DNA of 64,000 bases from Mytilisepta virgata (GCA_028015205.1 CM051518.1:28338501-28402500), one strand, 5' to 3'; numbered from the stretch's first letter, positions 40,083 to 52,223 are shown. Notes: generated by a model not told the origin, from the sequence alone. Program-made: numbers and translations.

Positions 40083-40959
40083 AAAGTATAATTAAACAAT
40101 AAGTATACATAAAAAACTCAGGTTAAATAACATAAACCAACACAAAAACTAAGACCCTCCATCTTAAAGCCACGCATATTTAAACAACAAAAACGTGAGA
40201 ATAAGGATAGTTGCAGTGAAGCAAAACTTCTGAAAAGTATTTGGTATTTGGTATTTATCTTGAAAGTAAAATTTTCTACAAATATTCTAAATGATTGTGC
40301 TATTTATTAATTTTAAAAAATTCGTCCTTGAACTTCTGATACCAATGCTGAATAAATTCAATTTCACAGAAATGATTACAAAATAATCTCTATTCTTCAA
40401 AAGAAAACATGCATTTACTTTCACGAGTGTACGAGAAGAGATGACGCAAGTTATATTTGAGCAAAGACGAGAAAATCAAAAGAGAAATTTACTTTTATAT
40501 TTGTGTAATCTATGATCAATTATCCTTTAGGTTTCGTTTTGGCATTTTGGAAACAGCACCTTGGAAATAAATCATAACGACTCATTTACTACAAAATTTT
40601 GAAATTAGTACCGAATTTTCATGTAAAGTAAAATACCAATTTTATGTTAAAATATGGATGTTCAGACTGAATGTTCAGACATGGATCCTGGAGTCGTTGT
40701 GCAGGCTATAAACTTAGAAAGAAGTGGTCAATATAACATAAACAGTACAAAACAAACACTAAATGTCCCCTGCCCCGAAAAGGTTGACGTAAAGAATATA
40801 ACGTAACCAAAACTAAATCTCAAACAATCACATATAACAAGAGGTGACACACAATAATTTTTCGCCTGCTTAATAAACATGTTCTATTGTGATATATTAA
40901 TGGTCTTTGAGCTGAAAGTTTATAAACATGAGGTTTAAATCATAAACCATTTTCCAAAC

Positions 40960-41354
40960 AGCCATAAACATCTCATAAGGATTATATACAGACCATAGTT
41001 GGGCTACTACTTACAGTTAATAAGAAACTGACCTAATGATGAAAACTGGACGTGTATCAATGAACCATTAAGATCACTTCGAGGTAAGGTGACACGTGTC
41101 AGACACCAATGTACACATTGCAAAGAATATACTGACAAAATACACTTGAACTATCACTTACAAGTACTAAAATACACACCTAAATCACGTAAAGTGGGGG
41201 TGAATCGCTGGATCATAAAAATGAAGGTAAAGTCAGGTGACATAATTTAGAAACCAACGTGATAAAGAATGGAATTAAATTGAGGCGAAAGTCAAGTTAC
41301 CTCTAACAGACACCCATGTACACCTTATGAAGAAATAGACAGATCGAATTTGTA
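40960..41354 (+). repeat. bivalve tandem-type repeat, left part, interrupted by a DIRS element
   Basis: Degenerate units with ATGAAAACTGGACGTGTATC, GACACCAATGTACACATTGC and GACACCCATGTACACCTTAT, of the 'ccatgaaaatgaggtcaaggtca' type common in bivalve DNA. The same kind of sequence resumes right of the DIRS element at about 45960, so the DIRS inserted into it. Confidence 0.6.
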
Positions 41355-41586
41355 AATTTTTAAAGTAAAATTAATTTTTATTAAATAAATACTTACCACT
41401 ATAAATTCTGAGATAGTCCCTAAGCGACTTAACCAGCAGGAAAGAAAACGAAAACAAAAACTCTGAGATGACCCCCTGCCAGCCTCGAACCAATTTCCCT
41501 TACAATCATCCATTCAATTTCCTCAAAACAATAAAAATCCCCAAAAACAGGGGATGAAGGGGAGGAAAAAGAATGGGCGGGGTCTA

Positions 41587-41660
41587 TAATTTATAGTGGT
41601 AAGTATTTATTTAATAAAAATTAATTTTAGTTACAACTATAAATTCTGAGAATTACAGAA
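41587..41660. repeat. DIRS internal complementary region
   Basis: AATTTATAGTGGTAAGTATT TATTTAATAAAAATTAATTT at about 41589 is the reverse complement of the outer end at 41363..41410. It is followed at once by ACTATAAATTCTGAG, the other orientation of the terminus. In known DIRS elements such a region templates completion of the ends during circle formation; that role is inferred here. Confidence 0.6.
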
Positions 41661-41661
41661 T

Positions 41662-42306
41662 CTAACACATAGCTGAATCCCCTGAAGAAGAAGTTGCAGG
41701 GGGGAAATTAATCCTTTGAGCAGCTACAATAGGTCCCAATGAGAAAAGATTATCAGCAAAAGAAGCCAAGGAACGCAGGTAATGATCAGTAAAAGAGTTT
41801 TGACACCTCCAATAACCTGCCATCAAGACTTCAGAAATAGAAGCGGAATTAAAAAGAGCCCATGAAGAGGCAATGGCTCTTACCTCATGAGCCTTAACCG
41901 AATGACGAGATAAAGTTTCGTCACCTGAAGTTTTATATGCCATAAAAATAGTATCACAAATCCATCTGGAGATAGACTTAGCAGATAAATCAGACACCCC
42001 TTTCTTCAAAGGAAGAAAAAGTCTGGAATTAGAGGCAGATCTAAGCTGTTTGGTCCTATTCAGGTAGACTTTTAGTGTTCTGACAGGACAAAGCATCAAG
42101 TCAGGAGAATCTGAAGGTAATGCAGGTATAACAATAGGAACTGCACCTTTATCAGGAATTTGATTTTTTCCGAGAAAGGATGGATCCGTTAGCAAGGTAA
42201 CAGAGGATTCATCTCTGGAAAAACGAAGACAAGATTCCGACACAGATAAGGCATGAATCTCGCTCCTCCTGCCTGAACCAGGATTGTCTGGGCCAAGCTG
42301 GTGCAA
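41662..42306 (-). pseudogene. DIRS tyrosine recombinase domain
   Basis: Encodes the integrase-like tyrosine recombinase that DIRS elements use in place of a DDE integrase. The first catalytic Arg is in GRRSEIHALS near the start, HxxR is in AHEVRAIAS, and the Tyr nucleophile is in FTDHYLRSL near the end. LCPVRTLKVYLNRT, typical of the DIRS core, lies between. All four catalytic residues can be assigned. The frame stays open for the whole domain, ending SSSGDSAMC-stop at 41662. The upstream part of the protein is in another frame (42209..42541), so the polyprotein is broken. Confidence 0.8.
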
Positions 42307-42541
42307 TAAGAATGATCTTGCATGATTCCTGATGAATCTTCTGAAGAACTTGAGACAGGAATCTGAATGGAGGGAAAGCGTAGGCGAACACTCCCTCCCA
42401 AGATAGAGACATAGCGTCGACTGCGTATGCCAGAGGGTCTGGAACTGGAGAAACGAAAGTGTCCAGTTTGTGATTCAGAGCTGTGGCAAACAGATCTAAA
42501 AGAGGACGACTCCAATGGAGAGCGATGGCCTCGAAAACCAC
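42209..42541 (-). pseudogene. DIRS connecting domain downstream of RNase H
   Basis: Contains ALHWSRPLLDLFATALNHKL, DTFVSPVPDPLAYAVDAMSL and WEGVFAYAFPPFRFL, the tract that normally links RNase H to the recombinase in DIRS/Ngaro-type elements. It is in a different frame from the RNase H block before it and the recombinase after it. Confidence 0.65.
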
Positions 42542-42549
42542 TTGTAGTA

Positions 42550-42965
42550 ATTCCCACCCGGCTTAGTCCGTCTGCTAGCACATTGGGGTGACCTGGAATG
42601 TGACGTACTACTAACTTGATCTGGTTCTCGAAACATAGAAGAAGAACTTCCTTGCAAAGCAAGAACAGACTGTGACTGTGAGTTCCTCCCTGATTCTGGA
42701 GGTAAGCCACTACTGTAGTGTTGTCTGTGGCTACCACCAGAGTCTTTAGGCGAATAAGGTCCAGAAAATGAGATACAGCCAAGAGAACTGCTCTCAACTC
42801 TAAGAGGTTGATGTGTTCCTGCTGTTGAGTAGGGGTCCACAGACCCGAAATGGACTTGCCTTCCAGATAAGCTCCCCAACCTAGTTGGCTTCCCATTCCT
42901 GAGAGGCAGGACACCAGTGCTGGAGAAGATGAAACTGAAGAGGACGTCTGAACAGGGAACCACAT
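42550..42965 (-). pseudogene. DIRS RNase H domain fragment
   Basis: Frame with LGWGAYLEGKSISGLW, HINLLELRAVLLAVS (catalytic Glu), LVVATDNTTVVAYLQNQGG (catalytic Asp) and HIPGHPNVLADGLSR (the terminal His/Asp motif). The first catalytic Asp, expected just before GWGA, is lost in a disturbed stretch. Continuing frame to 42189 is a shadow of the connecting domain. Confidence 0.75.
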
Positions 42966-43800
42966 CTGCCAGAGAATTTAGAAAACCCAGAAGTTGAGAA
43001 AATTGCCTGGCTGTCACAAACTGGGAATTCTGAATAAGAGCAATTCTCTGGACTAGATAAAGAAATTTTTCCTCCGGAGGAGAAACAAGCCCCAGATCTG
43101 TTCTGTAATGTTCCCCTAGAAACTGAAAATCTAGAGAAGGATGAAGTTCCGACTTCTTCCATGACACTAGAAAACCTAACCTTTGATACACCTGGATGAC
43201 CACCCTGGTTTGGGAAACCAGATCTATATGACAAAAATTCCTGATCAGAGAATCGTCCAGATAGGAGTGAATGTTTGAAAAATTCTGGTGAATGTCAGAG
43301 GCGCAACAGAGATGCCGAATGGGAGCGTTCGAAACTGATATACTGTCCCGCCCATACAAGCGAAGGTACTTCCTAAACTGAGGAGCTATGTGAACATGGA
43401 AATATGCATCCGTAAGGTATAAGCTGGTAGTCCACATACCAGGGCGAATACAACCCCTGATGGAACGATTGGTTTCCATCTTGAAATGAGGGATAATAAG
43501 ATAAGTATTCAAGATCGAGAGATCGAAAACTGGGCGCATTCCACCTGTTTTCTTCGGTACTAAGAAAAGGCGAGAATAGAAACCTGGAATGGCCGAAGGA
43601 TTGTGAACAATCTCTATAGCTTCCTTGCGTAGCAAGGTCTGAACCTCTTCTGACATCAACAGAACCTTCTCTGGGTTGGAAGTGTGAGACAAAAGCAGTG
43701 GATCCACCGACAGAGGAGGATTGTTCAGAAACTTGAGATGAAGACCCCCGAATTACTGACAAAACCCAAGAATCCTGGGTTATTTTTTCCCACTGACTCA
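42890..43800 (-). pseudogene. DIRS reverse transcriptase, frameshifted
   Basis: The main frame starts at 43707. It contains SRLFLVPKKTGGMRPVFDLS, LYLTDAYFHVHIAP (first catalytic Asp) and SYLDDSLI (the YxDD box), then FQFLGEHYRTDLGLVSPPEE and the thumb-like TARQFSQLLGFLNSLADVVP. Between the Asp motif and YLDD the usual 'LPFGLASAPRVFT' tract is scrambled. The N-terminal lead (LSQWEKITQDSWVLSVI) is in another frame at 43730..43800. Dead copy. Confidence 0.8.
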
Positions 43801-43900
43801 AAAAGTGGGTAAGCCTCCCCCTACAGGAATCTGTGGATGTGGGACAGGAAACTGTTCCTGTCTCAAGGGGGTTGTCAGTACCGAACGAGGGGGCAAATTG

Positions 43901-45668
43901 CTAAACTCGTTTCCCTTGCTTCTTGCCACCTTTTTTCTTGTGAGAAAATTTAGGAGGCCTAGAAGCAGAAGAGTTGGTTGACTCGGCAACTTTCCTCTTT
44001 TTGGGAGCTGAGTATGACGGAGCAGAAGAGGAAGAAACAGGAGTAGAAACTACAGAACGCTTGCCCCGAGAGAGCTGTACATTAACCTTAACAGGTTGAG
44101 GTAGCTTCTGAAGCTCCTCCTGAACCTCTTTAACTGAGAGTCCAAAGATTTTGTCAGTCAAAGGAGAAAACAAAAGAGAATCCTGTAAGGAGGATGGAAT
44201 TGTCGATTTCTCCAAAATTTCACTCCTTTTAGAAAGGGTGAAATTACAAAGAGTACCCATCAAAAGAAGGTTGAGAGACACCAAGTGCTTGATCAACTTG
44301 AAGAAGAAAGGATTTAAGTTCAGAGAACTCTTCACCCTCCTTATTCTGGAGAAGGGTATTAGCCGCTGACAGAAAGTGTTCGGCATTGCCAAGGACACGA
44401 GACGTACTCCTAAGGAAGTTTTCAGATTTATGCCAAACTGACTGAGAAAGCCTAAGACCATCTGTGCTCTTGGAGCCTATGGTAGCAGCTAAAGTCTTGT
44501 CACAAGTAGGAGCAGTTTTGGTGGGTTTCATAATCCTTGCTCCTAAACCTGCCTGGGAAAGAATTTGCACCAAAAGCTTGGAATTTCCCAGAAGAAGACC
44601 GACTTGAAGGACAAGACAAACCTTTCTTAATGACCTGAAGAGCAGTGGTAACATGCTTAGACTCTGGAAAAGACTTGTATGAAGTAGAAGAAAAACCACA
44701 AGATGCCTCAAAAGTTGACAGGGATTTCTTACTCCTGGGAGGAGAGCATAAGGAAACCTTAGCCTTGTCCCTCAGTAGCGAGTAGACTTTAGCCTTGAGT
44801 TGATCCTTAGACACAACAACATCCTTATGATCAGGCTCAGATTCAGACTCAGAACCCTCCCCTACAGCAGATTAGCTGACCAAGGCAGCTGGTCTGCTTT
44901 CAGGGGGTTCCTCCTCTACCAAAAAAGAACCTTCTGCACCGTCCGGTGCAACAGACACTGAGTCCTCATCATCCTGAACAGCATGAGACTCTTGAACAAC
45001 AGCACGAACAGGAGTACATAAAGAGGACGAGGGTGAGACTTGGAGGACTCTTGATAAGCCTTTTCAAGAGCCTCAACTCTGGTAGAAAAAGAACCGAGGT
45101 CCTTACTAATAGCCTCAGAAACAACTGAAGGTTGAGAGACCGGTTGTGACTGAGGGACTGTCACAGGGGTATCCGTCCTAACTCTAGGAGGAAAACCAGA
45201 AAAACCCCAAAAATAAGAAGGGTCAAAGTTTCCAAAGGGTGGAGCTGGAAACGGCCACTGAGAGCGAGACCATGTGGTAGGAAACTGACCAAAAGAGGCG
45301 GCAGGGGCCTGAACGGGTCTCGAGACAGCATTAACTCCAGTTAAAAACGAGGGAGGAAAAACTGTAGAGACAACTGTATCAACAGGTCTGGTATATGTAT
45401 GTGTAACCCCTGAAGAACTGTGAGTGATAGTGGTGGAACCCGAAACAGGGACCTCCTGTCTAGCTTGGACAAGGTCCACCCTAGACGTGTTACTCGGACC
45501 TGCAACTACGGGGGAGTTCTCAGGTGACATTTGAGTGAACAAGTTGTCTGGAGGAACACTGGAGACGGGGACCACTTCAAAGGAGTTACGTAATGTACTG
45601 TCCCAGAAAGTATCATCATTCCCAGAAACGGGATAAAATGGACTAGAAATATTATTTAAATTGTCCAT
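43901..45668 (-). pseudogene. DIRS gag-like ORF1, broken into several frames
   Basis: Starts MDNLNNISSPFYPVSGNDDT at 45668 and stays open to 44916. The frame then breaks: VSKDQLKAKVYSLLRDKAKV is at 44814, LKSFLLQVDQALGVSQPSFD near 44270, and a basic Ser-rich end (APKKRKVAESTNSS...HKKKGGKKQGKR) at 43905. ORF1 proteins of DIRS are poorly conserved; the call rests mainly on position and on the Ser/Pro-rich N-terminus and basic C-terminus. Confidence 0.6.
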
Positions 45669-45955
45669 TATTACCTGTTGTCTATTAATACTCTATATAA
45701 ATATACTCTAAATAAATATCAGTAATAGTAACAAAAAAAAATCTTTTTCTCTGTGTCAATTTCTTCTAAACAAAAAACACGTGCGGTGTCCGTCGCAGCA
45801 GGAAATTGAATGGATGATTGTAAGGGAAGTTGGTTCGAGGCTGGCAGAGGGTCATCTCAGAGTTTTTGTTTTCGTTTTCTTTCCTGCTGGTTAAGTCGCT
45901 TAAGGACTATCTCAGAATTTATAGTGGTAACGTATTTATTGTTATAAAAATAGTT

Positions 45956-46360
45956 TATTTCCGAACTATAGTTATTGAAAAATTGACATTATCACGAACT
46001 GGGCGTGAATTACTTGGTCATGTGAATGAAGTTCATGTCAAGTGACTTATGCACTGTCCCTTATACACCTTTAGAAGAACATAAAGATAATTGAGCTAAA
46101 GATTACAGTTAATAGTAACGGACCTTTTCCAATTAATCAACCATGGAAATGAGGTCAAGGCTTAATGACATGTCAGAATGACATTGCCCTTCAATGAAGC
46201 TTCTTTAGACCAACTATCATTGGTCTAGGTATTCTAGTTTTTTGAGAAACTGATCTTACCATGAAAGCAAGTTTGATAGAGTGACTGAACTATGAAAACG
46301 AGGTCAGAGACAGCTCAATATACCAGGCGAAAAGTTGGTATTATTGGGCATCTTTACAAT
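45956..46360 (+). repeat. bivalve tandem-type repeat, right part
   Basis: Continuation of the repeat at 40960. Contains CCATGGAAATGAGGTCAAGG, CATGTCAGAATGACATTGCC, ACTATGAAAACGAGGTCAGA and GTGAATGAAGTTCATGTCAA. The period is roughly 150 bp but strongly diverged. Confidence 0.6.
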
Positions 46361-48637
46361 AAATATGGTTGGCACGTTTTACACAATTTGTTAACACCGT
46401 CAACATGGACCACTACCGGAAAAAAGTGAAATCTACTGAAAAAAGAGAGTTTTGGTCTGGAATATGTCGGGGGAGGGGGGGTAAAAATGTTTGCATTTTT
46501 CTTTTTATTTTAGAAGAAAAAAAGATTAAGATAATTAAAATATACATGGTGTTTTCTTAAAAGTGCAACTGGTACAATCTAAGACCGTGCAACTAAGGAC
46601 GAACATGTTAAATCAAGATCTGGTTGTTTCAAATTCAGGTGAAAAGAGGAGAGGGTTTTGTTAATAGTTGATCCGTACTCCTTCATGTTTTTAAATAATG
46701 ACACGCAGCTTCTTTATGTTAACACATTAGATCTAGCAACCCCAGGTAGATTTAAAAATAACAAAAGACAAAGATAATAATTTATATCAAGACAATCTTT
46801 GTATATATAATCACTTATCAGTTTTATATTATTAACAGCACATTATTTTTACGAATAATATGGAAAAATTCAATTCTCAAGACACGTAATTCAAACAAAA
46901 AATTTCTGTTATAAGAAAAAACGATCAAAACAGTTGGCGTATTTATCGAACAGATGGTTTTCAAAACAAAATGAATTTCAATAGCGGACGTGTTTTCTTA
47001 ACTTTTTACGTATTGCATCGATTTCTTCTCTCCTATGATATTTTTTGAAAGTAAGGTGTATATTCTTTAGACAAAGCTCTATCCTGAGATGGTTTTCGGC
47101 ATGACCTCTTGGGTGATTTAGGATTTGAATCAAATACTATGAATTATATTTGCATGACTTGTACTGTCCATCAAAATTGTATCGTATCATAGAATATTTA
47201 TTTTAATAGATGGAGTTTCCAATGGTTGTTTTTGGATATTTCTAATTTCATTTAAAGATCTTGCTGTGAATGTTGATTATATACTGAATCATTCATCAGA
47301 CTTCCCTTTATGGTTTGGTTAACCTGGTATAGGTATCTTATATATCATTATTACTAAGCAATAAACATTCTATGATTTCAGTTTTGAAGCGCTAGGTGTG
47401 CGCATTGTCCCGTCATTGTGTTCAAGGTTAAAGATGCTAAAGCCAAAAAAAAAAAAAAAAAAAAAAATAACAATAATTCTAATACAGCAGATTGAATATG
47501 TTTAAAGAACCTAATACGTCTTCTTGACAGAGCTTTAACTCCTTACAGATTCTAAAAATTTCGCAAATCTCGCAATTTTTATGCAAGTATTCAGATGGGG
47601 TTGTGATAAATAACTTAACGAACAACAAGAAAGGTCAACAATAACATACCAATCCATTAACGTGATATGATCGAACAGATTAACATGAAAGAGTACAAAA
47701 CACAAAGATAGAAACAACAGAGAGACAGTATAATATGAATTGGTACAACCACCGTACAGTGATGGGATTAAACCGGTTTTATCGGTACCAAAACCTCCCG
47801 CTTATCTACCCTGAACTGACTTGATACAGACAATAGCAGTTTTTGGGTTAAATCTAGCAGTAGTAAACAATTCCAATGAAGAAGGTTATTTTGAAAATAA
47901 TCACAATATTTATATTTAACTTGCGGTCTGCAATAACTGACTGTGGTCTTTAATACTTTGTACTGTGGTAACCGATACTCTGAGGCTAATTTAACTTAAT
48001 TGAGGAACTATAAAGCAATTAGAAGTTTTAAACGAATCAAAGCAAATCAATCATCAACAAAAAGTCAACAAAGATGATAAATAAGTACCCTTGGGCATTC
48101 AAACAATACATGGCAGCTAGAAGTACAATACTATCATTAAATGGGTATCAAAGTTTATTCTAAAGACCTATAGCATAAATGAAAGCTTTCGTTTTCTCTT
48201 TACAAAAATAATTATTCGGAAACTGTTCAAATTAGCCAAAACCTGCAGTTACGTGATAATAATTTTATGGAAATATAGGATGTTTTATGAAAATAAGATC
48301 TATATTAATATATTCCGAGATTCCATTCTTGAGGTTTTGTACCCGTGATGACATTTTACTTCTGCAAGGAGCTGTACGTAGGTTTTTTTTATATTGACCT
48401 ACGCATAAACACATAACTACAAATGTATATAATATTTATTATCGGAAAAGCTTCAGACCAAAAGTGTGAAACCTCAACACAATAGTACATCATCATATGG
48501 TCAAAAACCAACAGACATGGTAACAAATTATGGTTTTACCAAATATGGTAAAAATTAGTAATGTTACTTCTAAGAATCCAATTTTATAAAAAAAAAGTTT
48601 TTAACATTTAAAAATAATAATAACAGAAAAGGTAAAT
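46361..48637. other. intronic DNA, nothing coding
   Basis: AT-rich. Poly(A) tract at about 47445..47467. An A/C-rich block at 47620..47830 (GGTTTTATCGGTACCAAAAC) is related to the block at 49290..49440. Confidence 0.45.
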
Positions 48638-48639
48638 AT

Positions 48640-49090
48640 GAATCATCAACCAACGTACAGCAACACATCTCAATCAAAATATCAACCAACAAACAACAAC
48701 ACATCTCAATCAAAACATCAAACAACGAACAACAGCAGTCTCAATCAAAACATCAACCAACGAACAACAACACATCTCAATCAAAACATCAACCAACGAA
48801 CAACAACACGTCTCAAAACATCAACCAATGAACAACAACACATCTCAATCAAAACATCAACCAAGGAACAATAACATATCTCAATCAAATATCCACCAGC
48901 GAACAACAACACGTCTCAATCAAAACATCAACCAAGGAACAATACATCTCAATCAAAACATCAACCAACGTACAACACATCTCAATCAAAACATCAACAA
49001 ACGAAGAACAACACATCTCAATCAAACATCAACCAAAGAACGACAATCTATCTCAATCAAATCATCAACCAACGAACAACAAACTTAAAA
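48640..49090 (+). repeat. 36-bp minisatellite, about 12 units
   Basis: Unit CAACCAACGAACAACAACAC / ATCTCAATCAAAACAT in tandem with deletions of a few bases between copies. The plus-strand frames rich in Asn, Gln and Thr (NQRTTTHLNQNI) are repeat translations and change frame along the array. Confidence 0.9.
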
Positions 49091-51459
49091 GTTGTTGATT
49101 TTAGCCGATTCCATGGGTACCCAAACTTTCAGTTATATGCGTCATTGGTTTGTTTTGTTTTTTTGTTTTGCCAATCTTTATTTAAAGTCCTATTAGGACT
49201 TTTTAAAAACTTTTTTGATGTTATAGTATAAAATCAATTGTTTAAGTTTTAGCACTAAATGGGGATACTCGAACAGAAAAGGTAAGAAATAAAATACTGA
49301 CCATCAAACGATAACATATCCCAATATAAATCACAACACCAAAAAATATAAAGAAAACGTACATAAAACTGAGTCAGGATAGCCTGACATGGTACGGACG
49401 GGTAAAACTGGTTTTATAGGTACTCAAACCCCCTCCCCCCCCTTTATTTAACTTTATCATGTGTCTGTGGTGTATATAAACAAATCTTTAAACCAAAATA
49501 CAGTATGATATATGACAAATATAAGTATCAATTTCAAGAGAGTGCCGAAATACTGTTGAGCTGCTGAAACACCTGAAAACAGCTGAGGCATGCATTCTCT
49601 GATAGCAAATATATTCTATGACGACACCAGTTTCAATGATTTCAAAAAATAATATTTCCTTATAGCAGCATTCAGTGCAAAAAAATGTGGAAACAATACA
49701 CAAATGATGAAAGGTAGATTTAACTGGATTTACAATGATTCCAGCTGTATTGTTTTTGTGGTAGGTTAATTCCTTTTCTTAGGTAGATACCGCCCGTAAC
49801 AATTATTGTTTCTGGTAGAACGTGCGAACAATAGAAATAATAAATACAGAAATCTGAATAAATTTCTATCAATCTTTGTTTCGCTTTAATTTTCCGCTGC
49901 ACTTCACAGTCACTTAGATGATGAACGAATTTGTCATTTCCTTCATGTAATTATCCGCTTAACAATTTTATTGATATGTTAGGACACAGCTAATTGGAGA
50001 AAATGATTAACTGGACCGAACAGACGTCACTGACGTAATTAACGACGTTTTCATCGCTTTTATCAGATTGAAATCCAGACTAATAATACATTTATTGGAT
50101 AGCCCATTCTCTTTAAACAAAACATGTAGATTAGTCATTGTTCCTCTTAAGAACAAGCTATATGACAAGCTCTACAAATTCCATTTTTTCATATATTAGA
50201 CTTTTTAAAGGTTTTTATACAATAAAAGAACAAAAAGTATCCCTTCACTACTAGATTTGTCAAAAATTGACAGTGAAAATTGGTCATTCTTACACAGATA
50301 TTATCATAAAATATCCTAAAATTCTTGAAATTTATTTTTCCCCAAAAAGTTTTCTTTGCTATACATTTGTGAAAATTGAATACGTTTTACTTCAGAATAC
50401 TATAGATTTAAAATTAACAAACCTATGGTGTTCATATTTTACCTTAGCAAGTGAAATTAAAGTTTAAAAATCTGAACAAAACTATATAAATGCTTTTAAG
50501 AAGTTGCCAAATATATATGAAAACAATGACGTCCCTTATGAAGCGAAATAATTATCTGAACGTCGTGTTTTATTTTATTTCAGTATGTCAAACTTAAATA
50601 TTGAGCTCATGCTAATGTAATTCACTTTACAAAGAGAAGGAATAGTTCTAAATGAATGGTACTGTTTTATGATATTTTAGTATTTGTAATCAAACTTTTG
50701 TCTTTATACCAAACAAAAACAACTGCATGGAGTGATATTATCAACTGAAATTTATTCTACCAACAAAAATGAAAGTTATTTTTGACAATAAGAGTTTTTC
50801 TATGATATCAATTTTGATGTTGTATGAGTCTATAAAAAAAATTCTACCATTATAAGCACGGCTGAAGGATTAAGGCAAACATATACAGCTGATACAACAA
50901 TCCAAAATATTACAGAACAGATTGAATCCAAAATAACCAAAACACTTACAGACAAAAAATAAGGACAGGGCTATGTCTTTTACCACAGTTCCTCAAATTT
51001 TGACTTTATAATGATAGTAAAGCAAAATATCTATCACTAAAATGGCATAGTGAACTACTACTTGGACTAATGCTTTTACGTTGCAACTGATCGGTGGACA
51101 CTTGGACGATCAGATTACAAAACCAGTGACACCTTCTAGTGTAGGCAGTCTAGTATTAAAATAAATAAATAATAACTTTTTTATTAAAAATACACAAAAC
51201 AATACAACTGAAATTACCCTGATACCCAGAGAGCTTCATGCATTGGGTATGTGCACTTAATAATAAACTGCTGTGCCTTATGCGCATGATACGCCCGTCC
51301 CCAGTAACAGCTATGAAGCAGTAAGGAATAGGAACATATTGATTCTTTTTAGCAAACTGAGTGTCATGTTAATTTTTCAACGCCTTAACATATCTAAATT
51401 ATAACACTGTAACAACAAACTAAATATCATATGTGTGTAAGCAGGAAATTTTATACTTA

Positions 51460-52019
51460 TAAAAAATTACTTATATTTGGACAATATAAGTCTCATAATT
51501 CTGGAACGACAAAAGCAAAAAACGTCAAAAAGTATTCATACCCTCAGACCACCATTTGTAAGAATGTGTAAATTTGAAAAAAATCGGTCAAGGCGTACTG
51601 GAATTAGTGCGCGACATGTGAAAAATGGCTTATATTTGGACAATCTAAGTCCCATAACTCTGGAACGACAAAAGTGAAAATCGCCAAAAAGTATACAGAC
51701 CCTCAGGCCACCATTTGTAATAATGTGTTAAAGTTTGAAGAAAATCAGTCAAGGCGTACTCGAGTTAGTGTGTGACATGTGAAAAATTGTTTGTATTGGA
51801 CAATCTAAGTCCCATAACTCTGGAACGACAAAAGTGAAAATCGTAAAAAAAGTATACAGACCCTCAGACCATCATTTGTAATAATTTGTTAAAGTTTGAA
51901 GAAAATCAGTCAAGGTTTCTTTGATTGAAGCAAATTTGAGTTATGGTACGAAGTGTTGACGCACAGACGGATGGACAGTGGTATACCATAATACGCGCCG
52001 TCTATGACAGGCGTATAAA
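51460..52019 (+). mobile_element. second pearl-like element (three 160-bp units)
   Basis: Units begin at GGACAATATAAGTC (51479), GGACAATCTAAGTC (51638) and GGACAATCTAAGTC (51798), period 159-160. Shared motifs are CATAACTCTGGAACGACAAA and CAGACCCTCAGNCCACCATT. After the third unit come GACGCACAGACGGATGGACA (a worn ACGG microsatellite) and the hairpin ATACGC...GGCGTAT, then AAAAA. Same 3' architecture as 38404..40082 with an unrelated core. It ends 205 bp from the receptor exon 1 donor. Confidence 0.7.
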
Positions 52020-52223
52020 AATTAGGTCTTGAAAGTAGTGCACAAGGACGAACATATGAAATCCCAACTACGTCCAAAAGTATTGTAAAGTAGTGTACAT
52101 TGGCAGTTACCTTTTGTGTTTTTTGAGTGAAATTCTGTGAGCTAAACATTTTTCCGGACAAATTTGTAATTTTAATGAATAACTGAGAATAAAAAGTAGA
52201 ATGCATTAAATAACATTTCTTAC

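Larger units (their letters stand above)
41355..45955 (-). mobile_element. DIRS-type tyrosine-recombinase retrotransposon, frameshifted
   Basis: About 4.6 kb. Inverted terminal repeats of roughly 160 bp lie at about 41362..41523 and 45800..45955, sharing TTACCACTATAAATTCTGAG, GACTTAACCAGCAGGAAAGA and TACAATCATCCATTCAATTT. Just inside the 3' end is a further copy of the outer end (41587..41660) that is complementary to 41363..41410, like the internal complementary region of DIRS elements. Gene order on the minus strand is gag-like, reverse transcriptase, RNase H, connecting domain, tyrosine recombinase. At least four frame breaks separate these, so the element is not autonomous. No target duplication was seen, as is usual for DIRS. 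Confidence 0.85.
36841..52223 (-). other. 15.4-kb intron of the muscarinic receptor gene
   Basis: Bounded by GTAAG (52223) and TTTTTCAG (36841) on the minus strand. It hosts a 55-bp array, two pearl-like elements, a DIRS retrotransposon nested in an older repeat and a 36-bp array, each listed separately. No other host exon seen. Confidence 0.85.

Noticed and set aside
48638..49088. Asn/Gln/Thr-rich low-complexity protein
   Set aside because: Translation of a 36-bp minisatellite; the frame shifts several times along the array.
51910..52223. C-terminal 104 codons of the 706-codon open frame in receptor exon 1
   Set aside because: They follow a consensus donor (GTAAG at 52223). The phase joins exactly to the TM7 exon, and the tail overlaps a pearl-like repeat, so they are intron read-through.
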